In this document: positions 29,674 through 37,737 of the stretch, piece by piece
Layout: the number at the start of each line of letters is the position of its first letter
How positions within the stretch are numbered: the first letter of the stretch is position 1
Origin: Polaromonas sp.
Lineage (GTDB): Bacteria; Pseudomonadota; Gammaproteobacteria; Burkholderiales; Burkholderiaceae_C
Direction: 5' to 3'
Length of the DNA stretch: 64,000 nucleotides
NCBI GenBank assembly: GCA_021737975.1
Contig: JAIPCZ010000006.1
Span: 1 to 64,000, forward strand
Program-made: the position numbers and the translations under genes
Notes under the pieces: generated by a model
Database searches by the model: none
What the model saw: only the letters and a program-made list of their open reading frames with translations
What the model was told of the DNA's origin: nothing

Positions 29674-31485
29674 ATGTCCATGCTTGCAAGGGCGGTCAGA
29701 TGCAGGCACACTTTACACGTGAAATCCAATGTGACCATTTCCTCACCGCGCCGCGTCAAAGCCTCCTTCATGTGGCCGTTCGCTTTGGTGTTGACCTTCA
29801 TTTTGGCGGCATTCGTCACAACGGCCTATTTTTTGCAGGTCCGGGTACGTGATCGTGCCTTGATCGATCGGGTGGCGGCTGTGGCCAAGCTGATGGATCA
29901 GAAGCTTGAAAAAGACACCAACATGATCCGGGCGGTGCTTCACACTATGCAGGGTATTCCGGCAATTGCCCAGGCGTTTGCAGACCAGGACCGCAGCGCC
30001 TTGCTGCGCGAAGCCGGACCGTTGTTCGAGACCCTGCGCTCCGAGCACCGCATCACACATTTGTATTTCAATAATCAGGCCATGCGCAATTTGGTGCGTT
30101 TGCACAGTCCGGAGGAGTACGGTGATGAAATTCTGCGCGCCACCACGGTCCAGGCACGCAGCCAGAACAAGACCATACATGGCCTGGAGCTGGGTGCCCT
30201 GGGCACCTTGACACTGCGTGTGGTGACCCCCTGGCGCAGCGCCCCGGGTGTTCTGGGTTATGTCGAGATGGGCGAAGAAATTGGCCATTTGATAGAGGAA
30301 ATTCACGCCAGCCTGTCGGTCGATCTGCTGGTGCTGATGGACAAGCAGCGCTTGCCGGCACCGCAGTGGGAGCAGGGCTTGGCGATGCTCAAGCGCCAGG
30401 GGAGCTGGGACCGGTTTGCGCGGGAAGTCATGGTCGCTCAAACCATGGCGGAAATTCCTGTTGCCGTGACCGATTCAATTTTGGCTGCCTTGCGCGTGGG
30501 TGGCACCCGAATTTTGTCAGAAGACGGCCAAACCTTGCACTTGGCGATGTTGCCACTGACGGATGCCAACGGCCAGCGTCTCGGCGACATGGTCGTGATG
30601 CGGGACATTAGCGGTTTGCAGAGAACCTTTCAGCGCTCCATCGCCACGGTGACTGCTTTGAGCTTGTTGGTGGGCGCTTTTGTCCTGGGGCTTTTTTACT
30701 TTGCGCTGGACCGGGTCGAGCGCGACTACCAGCGTCAGCATGATCTGGAGCATCAGTTGCTGCGTCTGGATACCGAGCATGCCCGTATTCTGCAGATTGA
30801 AAAGCTCTCGGCGCTGGGCACCATGGTGGGCGAGATTGCCCACCAGCTCAACAACCCGCTCGTCGGTGTGGTGAACCTGGCCCAGTTGGCGCAGCGCGAG
30901 CCTGACAACCCGGTGCGGACAACGGAATTGCTGGCCGAGATTCGGCAAGCCGGCCAAGACTGTCATGCCTTCATTGCGTCGATGTTGCGCTTCGCCAAAG
31001 TGTCCAAGTTCGATTGCCATTCGACCGACATGGCACAAGTGGTCAGCGAGACCGTGTTGATGTTTCGCCAGACCCTAAGGCGGCAAATCCAGGTGGAAGT
31101 CCAACTCCCCGGTGAGCCCGTGATCCTGATGGCGGACCCCATTTTGTTGCGCCATGCCCTCTTCAATTTACTGGTGAACGCGGCACAGGCCACCGAGGGA
31201 GAGGGGCGAATCGTGATCGGGCTGAAAGCCCAATTGCATCCTGAGACGGGCGTCCCTGGCTGGATGCTTTCGGTGCGCGACCATGGCAAGGGTATCGCGC
31301 CGGAAATCATTGACAAGGTGTTTACACCCTTCTTCACCACCCGCCGCGAAGGCACGGGCCTGGGCTTGCCGGTGGTGCAGCATGTCGCCTTGTTGCACCA
31401 GGGTTTTGTCAGCGTTAAAAATTTGCCGGAAGGTGGCACACAATTTGCAGTTTGGTTGCCTCAGACCGAGCCCGCCCCTGTTTAA
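29674..31485 (+). CDS. Membrane sensor histidine kinase paired with NtrC-family regulator
   Basis: The product has up to 603 residues. There are two transmembrane helices (about 35-53 and 328-350) flanking a large periplasmic Cache-like sensor region of about 270 residues. A coiled coil and HisKA follow, with GTMVGEIAHQLNNPLVGVVN (phospho-acceptor His). The HATPase has N-box NLLVNAAQAT, DHGKGI and GTGLGLPVV. The kinase resembles the NtrB/ZraS/DctB group that partners sigma-54 activators. The N-terminus is uncertain: a GTG at 29719 or an ATG just before the first helix would also fit. The response regulator gene follows after 21 bp. Confidence 0.88.
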   Translation: MSMLARAVRCRHTLHVKSNVTISSPRRVKASFMWPFALVLTFILAAFVTTAYFLQVRVRDRALIDRVAAVAKLMDQKLEKDTNMIRAVLHTMQGIPAIAQAFADQDRSALLREAGPLFETLRSEHRITHLYFNNQAMRNLVRLHSPEEYGDEILRATTVQARSQNKTIHGLELGALGTLTLRVVTPWRSAPGVLGYVEMGEEIGHLIEEIHASLSVDLLVLMDKQRLPAPQWEQGLAMLKRQGSWDRFAREVMVAQTMAEIPVAVTDSILAALRVGGTRILSEDGQTLHLAMLPLTDANGQRLGDMVVMRDISGLQRTFQRSIATVTALSLLVGAFVLGLFYFALDRVERDYQRQHDLEHQLLRLDTEHARILQIEKLSALGTMVGEIAHQLNNPLVGVVNLAQLAQREPDNPVRTTELLAEIRQAGQDCHAFIASMLRFAKVSKFDCHSTDMAQVVSETVLMFRQTLRRQIQVEVQLPGEPVILMADPILLRHALFNLLVNAAQATEGEGRIVIGLKAQLHPETGVPGWMLSVRDHGKGIAPEIIDKVFTPFFTTRREGTGLGLPVVQHVALLHQGFVSVKNLPEGGTQFAVWLPQTEPAPV

Positions 31486-31506
31486 CCCACCACTTGAACC
31501 TTACGC

Positions 31507-32880
31507 ATGTTGCCCAAGATTCTGGTTGTCGATGACGACCGCTACACCCGAACGCTGATCGAGCAACTGCTTGGCACGCACGCGCAGGTGCATCTGGCGT
31601 CTGACGGTGACGCGGCGCAGGCGTTGTTTTCCGCGCATGACTTTAATCTGGTACTGATGGACCAGCGTTTGCCCCGACACCAGGGGCTGGATTTGTTGCG
31701 CGGGTTTCGTGCCCAGCGGCCGCGCATGGTGGCCATCCTGATGACCGGCTTTGCCGATGTGCGCGATGCCGTGGCGGCAGTGCGAGAGGGTTTGTTCGAT
31801 TATCTGACCAAGCCTTTTGAGGATCTTGAGGCGCTGGAAGCAGTGATAGGCAAAGCGCTTGAAATCGACGCCGCCTACCGAGAAATTGACTGCCTGCGTA
31901 GCCGTCTGGCGAAAGCCTCTGGTGCGCCCATGGTGGTCGGGCAGTCGGCCGCCATGGCACGCTTGCTGGGCCAGATTCAACAAGTGGCCGGGCTGGACAC
32001 CACGGTCTTGCTGGAGGGTGAAAGCGGCACTGGCAAAGATGTCATGGCCAAACTCATCCATGCCCACAGCCAGCGCGCCGACCAGGCTTATCTGGAGGTG
32101 AATTGTGGTGGTCTGCCCGAGTCTTTGCTGGAAAGTCTGCTGTTTGGCTATGAAAAGGGCGCGTTTACTGGCGCGGCCCAGGCGACCGCCGGCTATTTCG
32201 AAAAAGCCAACGGTGGCAATTTGTTTCTGGACGAAATTGCCGACATGAGCCCGAAACTGCAAAGCAGTCTGCTGCGTGTGCTGCAAGATCACAGCTTTTG
32301 CCGCATCGGCAGCACCCAACCGCGCTCCACGGATTTCCGCCTGATTTGCGCAACCAACCGTTCGCTGGCGGGTGAGGTCAAAGCGGGGCGCTTTCGTGAA
32401 GACTTGTATTACCGTATCAATGTGGTGGCCGTGCATGTGCCACCGCTGCGGGAGCGCGAGGGCGACGTGTTTCGTCTGGCGGTCCATTTTTTGGAACTTT
32501 TTAATGCGAAATTTGGCAAGCAATGCGGCCCCTTTACGCCTGCTGCGCTGGCCTCGCTGGAGGCACATTCCTGGCCAGGCAATGTGCGCGAATTGCAGCA
32601 CTGCATTGAACGCGTGGCCGCCATGCAGCCTGGCGGTGTGATTGACGCAATTCACCTCGGCCCCGTTGGCCTCATGCACGCCGAAGTCGACACCCCGCCT
32701 TTGACTGCACCGGCTTCTGAACTTGGCTACCAGGGGGCTCGTGCGAGCTTTGAAAAAGCCTACTTGAAGGAACTGCTCGAGGCCGCAAGCGGCAATGTCT
32801 CCGAGGCAGCACGTTTGAGCGGCATTCCCCGTCAGAACTTGTATGTGCGAATGAAGCGCTGGGGATTTGTCACTGAATAG
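31507..32880 (+). CDS. NtrC-family sigma-54-dependent response regulator
   Basis: The 457-residue product has the full NtrC layout. The receiver domain has acidic DDD near residue 10, acceptor Asp in LMDQRLP and Lys in YLTKPF. The AAA+ domain has Walker A GESGTGKD, the sigma-54 contact loop GAFTGA and Walker B LFLDEIAD. A Fis-type helix-turn-helix ends the protein (NVSEAARLSGIPRQNLYVRM). Phosphorylated hexamers of such proteins open sigma-54 promoters from upstream sites. It is followed by CGACA/TGTCG repeats and a canonical -24/-12 promoter that drives the multiheme cytochrome gene, the most obvious target. Confidence 0.93.
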   Translation: MLPKILVVDDDRYTRTLIEQLLGTHAQVHLASDGDAAQALFSAHDFNLVLMDQRLPRHQGLDLLRGFRAQRPRMVAILMTGFADVRDAVAAVREGLFDYLTKPFEDLEALEAVIGKALEIDAAYREIDCLRSRLAKASGAPMVVGQSAAMARLLGQIQQVAGLDTTVLLEGESGTGKDVMAKLIHAHSQRADQAYLEVNCGGLPESLLESLLFGYEKGAFTGAAQATAGYFEKANGGNLFLDEIADMSPKLQSSLLRVLQDHSFCRIGSTQPRSTDFRLICATNRSLAGEVKAGRFREDLYYRINVVAVHVPPLREREGDVFRLAVHFLELFNAKFGKQCGPFTPAALASLEAHSWPGNVRELQHCIERVAAMQPGGVIDAIHLGPVGLMHAEVDTPPLTAPASELGYQGARASFEKAYLKELLEAASGNVSEAARLSGIPRQNLYVRMKRWGFVTE

Positions 32881-32906
32881 CGACAACTGTCGTGATTAAT
32901 CGACAG
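32881..32906. promoter_or_regulatory. Candidate enhancer (upstream activator) sites
   Basis: Three copies of the half-site CGACA/TGTCG occur at 32881-32885, 32888-32892 and 32901-32905. They form two dyads: CGACA-AC-TGTCG and CTGTCG-N8-CGACAG. They lie about 180-200 bp upstream of the presumed start of transcription at about 33083, a normal enhancer distance for NtrC-type activators. They start immediately after the response regulator stop codon. Confidence 0.55.
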
Positions 32907-33056
32907 GTTTCTGCTCAGTCTGCAGTTATCAGCTGGCCTTATTGGCCGTGCAATTCGCGCCTTGACGATAAATTGCCTGATTCATGCCCATGTTAATCAA
33001 GACTTATTTCCAACGGGACCGATTTTTATGGGAGACGGCGTTCGGCAGCGTGTCGA

Positions 33057-33072
33057 TGGCACGAAGATTGCC
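33057..33072 (+). promoter_or_regulatory. Sigma-54 (-24/-12) promoter of the multiheme cytochrome gene
   Basis: TGGCACGAAGATTGCC matches the consensus TGGCACG-N4-TTGC exactly, with GG and GC separated by the required 10 bp. Transcription would start near 33083, leaving a leader of about 28 nt with AAGGAG before the ATG. Confidence 0.85.
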
Positions 33073-33110
33073 TTGATGAGAGGAGTAAACCTCACTTAAT
33101 CAAGGAGATC

Positions 33111-35033
33111 ATGATGCGAAAGACAGTTGTTGGGAGCCTGTTGGCCCTGGCCTCGACGTTTTTGATTTATGGCTGCACGCAGACCGAGATCAAAAGCGTC
33201 GCCAACGCGCCGGTAGCGGGTGTTGTTGAAGATGGCAGCAAGGAGACTTTCCAGAAAGTTCCCAATGCCACGGTGTGGCTGATCCCTTCATCAGATGTGG
33301 TGGCGATGGGCAAGACACCCGTCGAAATCAAGAAAGACGCGAAGAATGATGAGCCACTGGAAGATAGCCTGGCGGCTAACCGTGACCGTTACCTCGGGGC
33401 CAAGACAGACGCCAAAGGCGAGTTCAAATTTACCACCGTCCCGACGGGCAAGTATTTTGTGTACGTGGAACCTGCCAACAACAAGTATTTGCCTGGCGGC
33501 GACAAGTCTCGCGTGGCCCTGACCAGCGATGAATTGTCCAAGGCGCCGCTAAAGATCAAGGTCTCAGGCAACACGCCCGTCGGGGCGACGTACATCGGCA
33601 GTTCAGCCTGCATTGAATGCCACGAAGACCAGAAACACTTCACCAAAACACTGCACCGTCTGGGCATCACCGTGATCGGCAAGCCCGGCAAGTTGCAGGA
33701 TTTTTCAAACTTCCCCGACTTCAATAAGGGTCTGGACAAGCTGATGGCCGGCACCAAGTTCTGGTTCCACGGCTTTGACAAATCGCGGGGCTTCGACAAG
33801 TACCAGATCAGCACCAAGGCGCCAGCCGATGCCGCCAGCGTGAGTTTCACTGCCAGCTTCTTCAAAGACAAGGACGGCTCCCTGAAGTTCCGCGCAGAAA
33901 ACGTCAAAAATCCGCAGGATCCAGCCCGAATCTACCCGGTTGAAATGACCTATGGTGGTGGGGTCTACAAGCAGCGTTACCTGGTGCGTGTGGGTGCCAA
34001 CCTGTTCCCGTTTGTTCAGTTCAACCAGAATGGCGATGACAGCTTTGGCGACCGCAGCCGCAAACAATGGCGCGATTACCACGCCGACTGGTTCTACAAC
34101 GAGCAAACTGGCAAGCTGGCCGATCCGCCGCAAGCCAAATCGTTCGACAAGGAATGTGCCTCCTGCCATGCCAACGGTTACACGCTGACCAAGACAGCTG
34201 CCGGTGACTACAAGGCCGGCTCCAGCAACGACCGCAATGGCGAGATCGACACCGACGGCGACGGCAAACCCAACGAGATCAACATGGGTTGCGAAACCTG
34301 CCACGGCCCAGGCTCTGTTCATAACGCAGCCAAAGAGATTGACATGCCATCCACGATTGTGAGCCCCAACAAGCTCGCGGCCGAACGCTCCTCGATGATT
34401 TGCGGTCAATGCCATAGCCGGCCTCAAGGCAACCTGAAAAACGACCAGCCGGTCAACAAGGACAACAAGATGATGCTGCCGGGCACGTCCCGCAACGTGT
34501 ATTTGAACGAGTACACCACGCGTGAAGACGCAGCCAAGGGTGATTATTGGGCTGACGGACTGCACTCCAAGTCGCACCACCAGCAGTACACCGACTTCAT
34601 CAAGTCATCCAAGTACCGCAACGGCACGCAATTGGTTGCCTGCTCTGATTGCCACGACACCCATGGCACGGCCAAGTTCGAGCACCAGATGAAGACCGAC
34701 TCGAAGTCGGCCGAGTCCTGCACCAGTTGCCATGTCAATAGCACCGATATGAAGAAGCATCTGGCAGACAAGGCCAAATGCACGGTGGATCCAGCCAAAA
34801 TCAGCTGCGCCAGCTGCCACGTGACCAAGACCATGCAAACCGGTGCCGGCTTCGGCAAGGGCCTGTCTGCCGCGGATGGCAAGAACTACTGGACCAACGA
34901 CATCAGCTCACACATCTATGACGTGCCGCGCAAGGACAACGTGGGCGTGAAGGGTGTGGCGCCCGGCGCTGCCATGCCGATCCCGTACACCAATGCCTGC
35001 GGTGCCGCGTGCCATGACGTCAAAAAACTCTAA
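33111..35033 (+). CDS. Octaheme-type c-type cytochrome lipoprotein with N-terminal Ig-like domain
   Basis: This 640-residue protein has a signal peptide ending in the lipobox IYGC (Cys22). A carboxypeptidase-regulatory/Ig-like domain follows (about 38-150, containing FQKVPNATVWLIPSSD and GEFKFTTVPTGKYFVYVEP). The cytochrome region has seven CxxCH haem sites, at Cys 167, 349, 394, 431, 511, 537 and 566. There is also an eighth, unusual CxxxCH site at Cys630-His635 near the C-terminus. It is thus a membrane-tethered, periplasm- or surface-facing electron carrier or reductase. AAGGAG precedes the ATG pair at 33111/33114. Expression probably depends on sigma-54 and the adjacent NtrC-family regulator. 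The substrate is unknown. Confidence 0.9.
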   Translation: MMRKTVVGSLLALASTFLIYGCTQTEIKSVANAPVAGVVEDGSKETFQKVPNATVWLIPSSDVVAMGKTPVEIKKDAKNDEPLEDSLAANRDRYLGAKTDAKGEFKFTTVPTGKYFVYVEPANNKYLPGGDKSRVALTSDELSKAPLKIKVSGNTPVGATYIGSSACIECHEDQKHFTKTLHRLGITVIGKPGKLQDFSNFPDFNKGLDKLMAGTKFWFHGFDKSRGFDKYQISTKAPADAASVSFTASFFKDKDGSLKFRAENVKNPQDPARIYPVEMTYGGGVYKQRYLVRVGANLFPFVQFNQNGDDSFGDRSRKQWRDYHADWFYNEQTGKLADPPQAKSFDKECASCHANGYTLTKTAAGDYKAGSSNDRNGEIDTDGDGKPNEINMGCETCHGPGSVHNAAKEIDMPSTIVSPNKLAAERSSMICGQCHSRPQGNLKNDQPVNKDNKMMLPGTSRNVYLNEYTTREDAAKGDYWADGLHSKSHHQQYTDFIKSSKYRNGTQLVACSDCHDTHGTAKFEHQMKTDSKSAESCTSCHVNSTDMKKHLADKAKCTVDPAKISCASCHVTKTMQTGAGFGKGLSAADGKNYWTNDISSHIYDVPRKDNVGVKGVAPGAAMPIPYTNACGAACHDVKKL

Positions 35034-35054
35034 CTGAGTTGCCGAGTCATTGAA

Positions 35055-35084
35055 AACCGCCGGTCTCTCCGGCGGTTTTTTTTT
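35055..35084 (+). terminator. Intrinsic terminator after the cytochrome gene
   Basis: AACCGCCGG (35055-35063) pairs with CCGGCGGTT (35069-35077) around TCTCT, followed by a run of nine T (35076-35084). It separates the cytochrome transcript from the AOR operon. Confidence 0.92.
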
Positions 35085-35131
35085 GGATGAATTGTCTCAA
35101 TTTGAGAATTTGTGACCTTGACCCTTATTCC

Positions 35132-35148
35132 ACTAGGGATAACCCTAG
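35132..35148. promoter_or_regulatory. Palindromic operator candidate upstream of the AOR operon
   Basis: CTAGGG-ATAA-CCCTAG is a perfect palindrome at 35133-35148. The 16-bp core ACTAGGGATAACCCTA differs at only two central positions from ACTAGGGTTTACCCTA at 54898-54913 ahead of the acetate kinase operon. It lies about 105 bp before the aorA start. Confidence 0.6.
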
Positions 35149-35198
35149 CACTCATTTTTCGCCAAACTCTAACAATGTCTATGCAACTGATTTCATAG

Positions 35199-35218
35199 GA
35201 ACGGCAACGCGGCCGTTC
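35199..35218 (+). promoter_or_regulatory. Hairpin in the AOR operon leader
   Basis: GAACGGC (35199-35205) pairs perfectly with GCCGTTC (35212-35218) around a 6-nt loop, about 24 bp before the aorA ribosome-binding site. The leader between the palindrome and the start codon is about 105 nt, otherwise without a gene. The function is unknown. Confidence 0.4.
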
Positions 35219-35254
35219 ACCCAGTTTCACTTTCTACCCACAGGAGACATACAC

Positions 35255-35731
35255 ATGCAAAAGGTGTTGCACATCACGGCAGACAAATGCACCGGCTGTC
35301 TGCAGTGCGAAATGGCCTGTTCTTTCGAGAACTACGGCACGTTCGCTACCGCGAAATCACGTATCAAGGTGTTTAACTTTCACCATACCGGCAAGAAGGT
35401 GCCTTACACCTGCACCCAGTGCGACGAGGCTTGGTGCCTGCACGCGTGCCCGGTTGAAGCCATCACGGTGGACAAGGCGACAGGCGCCAAGGTGGTGAAC
35501 GAAGCCACCTGTGTCGGCTGCAAGGTCTGCACCATCGCCTGCCCGTTTGGCACCATCAACTACGTTCAGGAAACCGGCAAGGTGCAGAAGTGCGACCTCT
35601 GCGGGGGCGATCCGGCTTGCGCCGACGCCTGCCCCACCGGCGCCATCACCTTCATCGACGCCAACTGGACCGGTCTGGGCAAGATGGAACAGTGGGCTGA
35701 CAAGCTCGGCAATCAACCTACAGCAGCCTAA
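35255..35731 (+). CDS. aorA: AOR electron-transfer subunit, ferredoxin with four [4Fe-4S] motifs
   Basis: This 158-residue HycB/DmsB-type protein has sixteen motif cysteines in four groups: CTGCLQCEMAC, CTQCDEAWCLHACP, CVGCKVCTIACP and CDLCGGDPACADACP. It would wire the tungsten subunit to the FAD subunit in the cytoplasm. The ATG at 35255 was chosen because AGGAG lies 8 bp upstream and the first cysteine motif begins ten residues in. It is the first gene of aorA-aorB-aorC-aorD plus a small unknown gene, the composition known for bacterial AorABC complexes such as that of Aromatoleum. Confidence 0.9.
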   Translation: MQKVLHITADKCTGCLQCEMACSFENYGTFATAKSRIKVFNFHHTGKKVPYTCTQCDEAWCLHACPVEAITVDKATGAKVVNEATCVGCKVCTIACPFGTINYVQETGKVQKCDLCGGDPACADACPTGAITFIDANWTGLGKMEQWADKLGNQPTAA

Positions 35732-35743
35732 GGAGAAACAATC

Positions 35744-37597
35744 ATGTCATGGGCAGGAAAAATCCTCCGCGTTAACTTGACCGCGGGTACCGTCAAGTCA
35801 GAACCTCTCAACATGGAGTGGGCACAAGCCTATATCGGCTCGCGTGGCCTGGGGACCAAGTACCTGGTCGAGGAAGTCGATGCCACCGTGGATCCGCTCT
35901 CTGCAGAGAACAAGATCATCTGGGCCACCGGTCCGCTGACTGGCACCATGGCCTCCACGGGCGGCCGTTACACCGTCATCACCAAGGGCCCGCTGACCGG
36001 CGCGATTGCCTGCTCGAATTCGGGCGGCTACTGGGGCGCCGAGTTCAAGATGGCGGGCTGGGACATGGTCATCTTTGAAGGCAAGTCGGCCAAGCCGGTC
36101 TACCTCTACGTCAACGACGACCTGGCGGAACTGCGTGATGCCGGCCATCTGTGGGGCAAGAGCGTCTGGGAAACCGAAGAGATCATCAAGAAGGGTCTGC
36201 AGGACCCGCTGGCCCGCGTCTCGAGCATTGGCAAGGCCGGTGAAAACGGCGTGTTGTTTGCGGCCGTAGTCAACGACTTGCACCGCGCGGCGGGCCGTTC
36301 CGGCGTTGGGGCTGTCATGGGCAGCAAGAACCTCAAGGCCATCGCCGTGCGCGGCACCAAGGGCGTCGGCAACATCAAGGACCCGAAAGCCTTCATGGCC
36401 GCCACCAAGGCCGCCAAAAAAGTGCTCGCCGAGAACGGCGTCACCGGCACCGGCTTGCCCGCCATGGGCACCCAGGTGCTGATGAGTGTGATCAACGAGG
36501 TGGGTGGCCTGCCCACACGCAACCACCAGGACAACCAGTTTGAAGGCGCCAAGGACATCGGTGCTGAAGCCATGGCGACCCCGCGCAAGACCGACGGGAA
36601 GAAACACCTGGTGACGAACCAGGCCTGCTTTGGCTGCACCATTGCCTGCGGGCGCATCAGCAAGATGGACGAAGGCCACTTCACCATCGAGAACAAGCCG
36701 CAGTACCGCGGTGCCAATGGCGGTTTGGAGTACGAAGCCGCCTGGGCACTGGGTGCCGCCAATGGCGTCAACGACCTCGAATGCCTGCAATACGCCAACC
36801 TGTTGTGCAACGAGGAAGGCATCGACCCGATCAGCTTTGGCGCCACCGTGGGCGCGGTCATGGAACTCTACGGCATGGGTGTGCTGACCAAGGAACAAAT
36901 CGGCATCGAAGCGCCGTTTGGCTCGGCCCGTGCGCTGGCCTTTCTGGCCGAGGAAACGGTCAACGGCCGCGGTTTTGGCAAGGAAATTGGACAGGGCTCC
37001 AAACGCCTGACCGCCAAGTACGGCCACCCGGAACTCAGCATGTCATCGAAGGGCCAGGAATTCCCGGCCTACGACGGGCGTGCCATTCAGGGCATCGGCC
37101 TGGCCTATGCCACCAGCAACCGCGGCGGCTGCCATTTGCGCGGCTACACCATTGCCTCCGAGATTTTGGGCATTCCGGTCAAGACCGATCCGCTCGAATC
37201 ACAAGGCAAGCCTGAGCTGGTCAAGGCCTTCCAGGACGCCACCGCGGCCTTCGACTCGTCGGGCCTGTGTATCTTCACGACCTTTGCCTGGGGCCTGCAA
37301 GACCTCTCACCCCAGATGCAGGGCGCGTGTGGTGAGCAGTACACGATTGAAGAACTTGCCAAGATCGGTGAGCGGATCTGGAACATGGAGCGCGAGTTCA
37401 ACAACCGTGCCGGTTTCACCAAGGCAGACGACAGCCTGCCCGCGCGGCTGACCACGGCCGCCGAGGCCTGCAAAACTGGCCCGGCCAAGGGCAAGTTCAA
37501 CGAACTCGCCACCATGCTGCCGCTGTACTACGAGGCCCGTGGCTGGGACCCCGAGGGGCGCCCGACTGCGGCCACCAAAGAGCGGCTGAGCCTGTAA
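35744..37597 (+). CDS. aorB: Tungsten-dependent aldehyde:ferredoxin-type oxidoreductase, catalytic subunit
   Basis: This 617-residue AOR-family enzyme oxidises aldehydes to acids, or reduces acids, using a tungsten-bispterin cofactor and one [4Fe-4S] cluster. Cluster ligands are visible as C295-x2-C298-x3-C302 and C509 in DSSGLC, matching the four ligands of the archaeal AOR. The N-terminal domain begins with the typical GKILRVNLTAGTVKSEPL and GSRGLGTKYL, and contains GPLTGTMASTGGRYTV. AAGGAG lies 8 bp before the ATG, and aorA ends 12 bp upstream. The nearby tupBCA operon supplies a plausible tungstate source. The physiological substrate is unknown; aldehyde detoxification or acid reduction are both possible. 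Confidence 0.94.
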   Translation: MSWAGKILRVNLTAGTVKSEPLNMEWAQAYIGSRGLGTKYLVEEVDATVDPLSAENKIIWATGPLTGTMASTGGRYTVITKGPLTGAIACSNSGGYWGAEFKMAGWDMVIFEGKSAKPVYLYVNDDLAELRDAGHLWGKSVWETEEIIKKGLQDPLARVSSIGKAGENGVLFAAVVNDLHRAAGRSGVGAVMGSKNLKAIAVRGTKGVGNIKDPKAFMAATKAAKKVLAENGVTGTGLPAMGTQVLMSVINEVGGLPTRNHQDNQFEGAKDIGAEAMATPRKTDGKKHLVTNQACFGCTIACGRISKMDEGHFTIENKPQYRGANGGLEYEAAWALGAANGVNDLECLQYANLLCNEEGIDPISFGATVGAVMELYGMGVLTKEQIGIEAPFGSARALAFLAEETVNGRGFGKEIGQGSKRLTAKYGHPELSMSSKGQEFPAYDGRAIQGIGLAYATSNRGGCHLRGYTIASEILGIPVKTDPLESQGKPELVKAFQDATAAFDSSGLCIFTTFAWGLQDLSPQMQGACGEQYTIEELAKIGERIWNMEREFNNRAGFTKADDSLPARLTTAAEACKTGPAKGKFNELATMLPLYYEARGWDPEGRPTAATKERLSL

Positions 37598-37610
37598 GGT
37601 CCGCGTCACC

Positions 37611-37680
37611 GTCATCGCGAGGAGCCTAGCAAGGCGGCAATCCAGGAAGTCATGGATTGCCGCGCTTCGCTCGCAATGAC
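37611..37680. repeat. REP-like palindromic repeat within the AOR operon
   Basis: A 70-bp imperfect inverted repeat starts GTCATCGCGAGGAGC and ends GCTCGCAATGAC, with GGCAATCCA/TGGATTGCC inner arms around an 8-nt loop. This GTCATTGCGAGGAGC-type unit is a familiar dispersed intergenic repeat in many proteobacterial genomes. Here it sits between aorB and aorC. Confidence 0.75.
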
Positions 37681-37698
37681 GACGCCAAGCAACAAACG

Positions 37699-37723
37699 AG
37701 CGGCGTCAATAGCCGCTTTTTTT
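37699..37723 (+). terminator. Attenuator-like hairpin between aorB and aorC
   Basis: AGCGGC (37699-37704) pairs with GCCGCT (37712-37717) around a 7-nt loop and runs into seven T (37717-37723). The aorC ribosome-binding site TGGAGA follows immediately. It may cause partial termination and lower AorC output relative to AorAB. Confidence 0.4.
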
Positions 37724-37737
37724 CTGGAGAAATTACC

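Noticed and set aside
33071-33105. CCTTGAT/ATCAAGG hairpin that would hide the cytochrome ribosome-binding site
   Set aside because: The left arm overlaps the -12 element and lies upstream of the predicted transcript start (about 33083), so it would not be in the mRNA.
37657-37737. N-terminal extension of aorC starting in the repeat element
   Set aside because: The added residues are translated from the palindromic repeat and have no oxidoreductase similarity; TGGAGA precedes the ATG at 37738.
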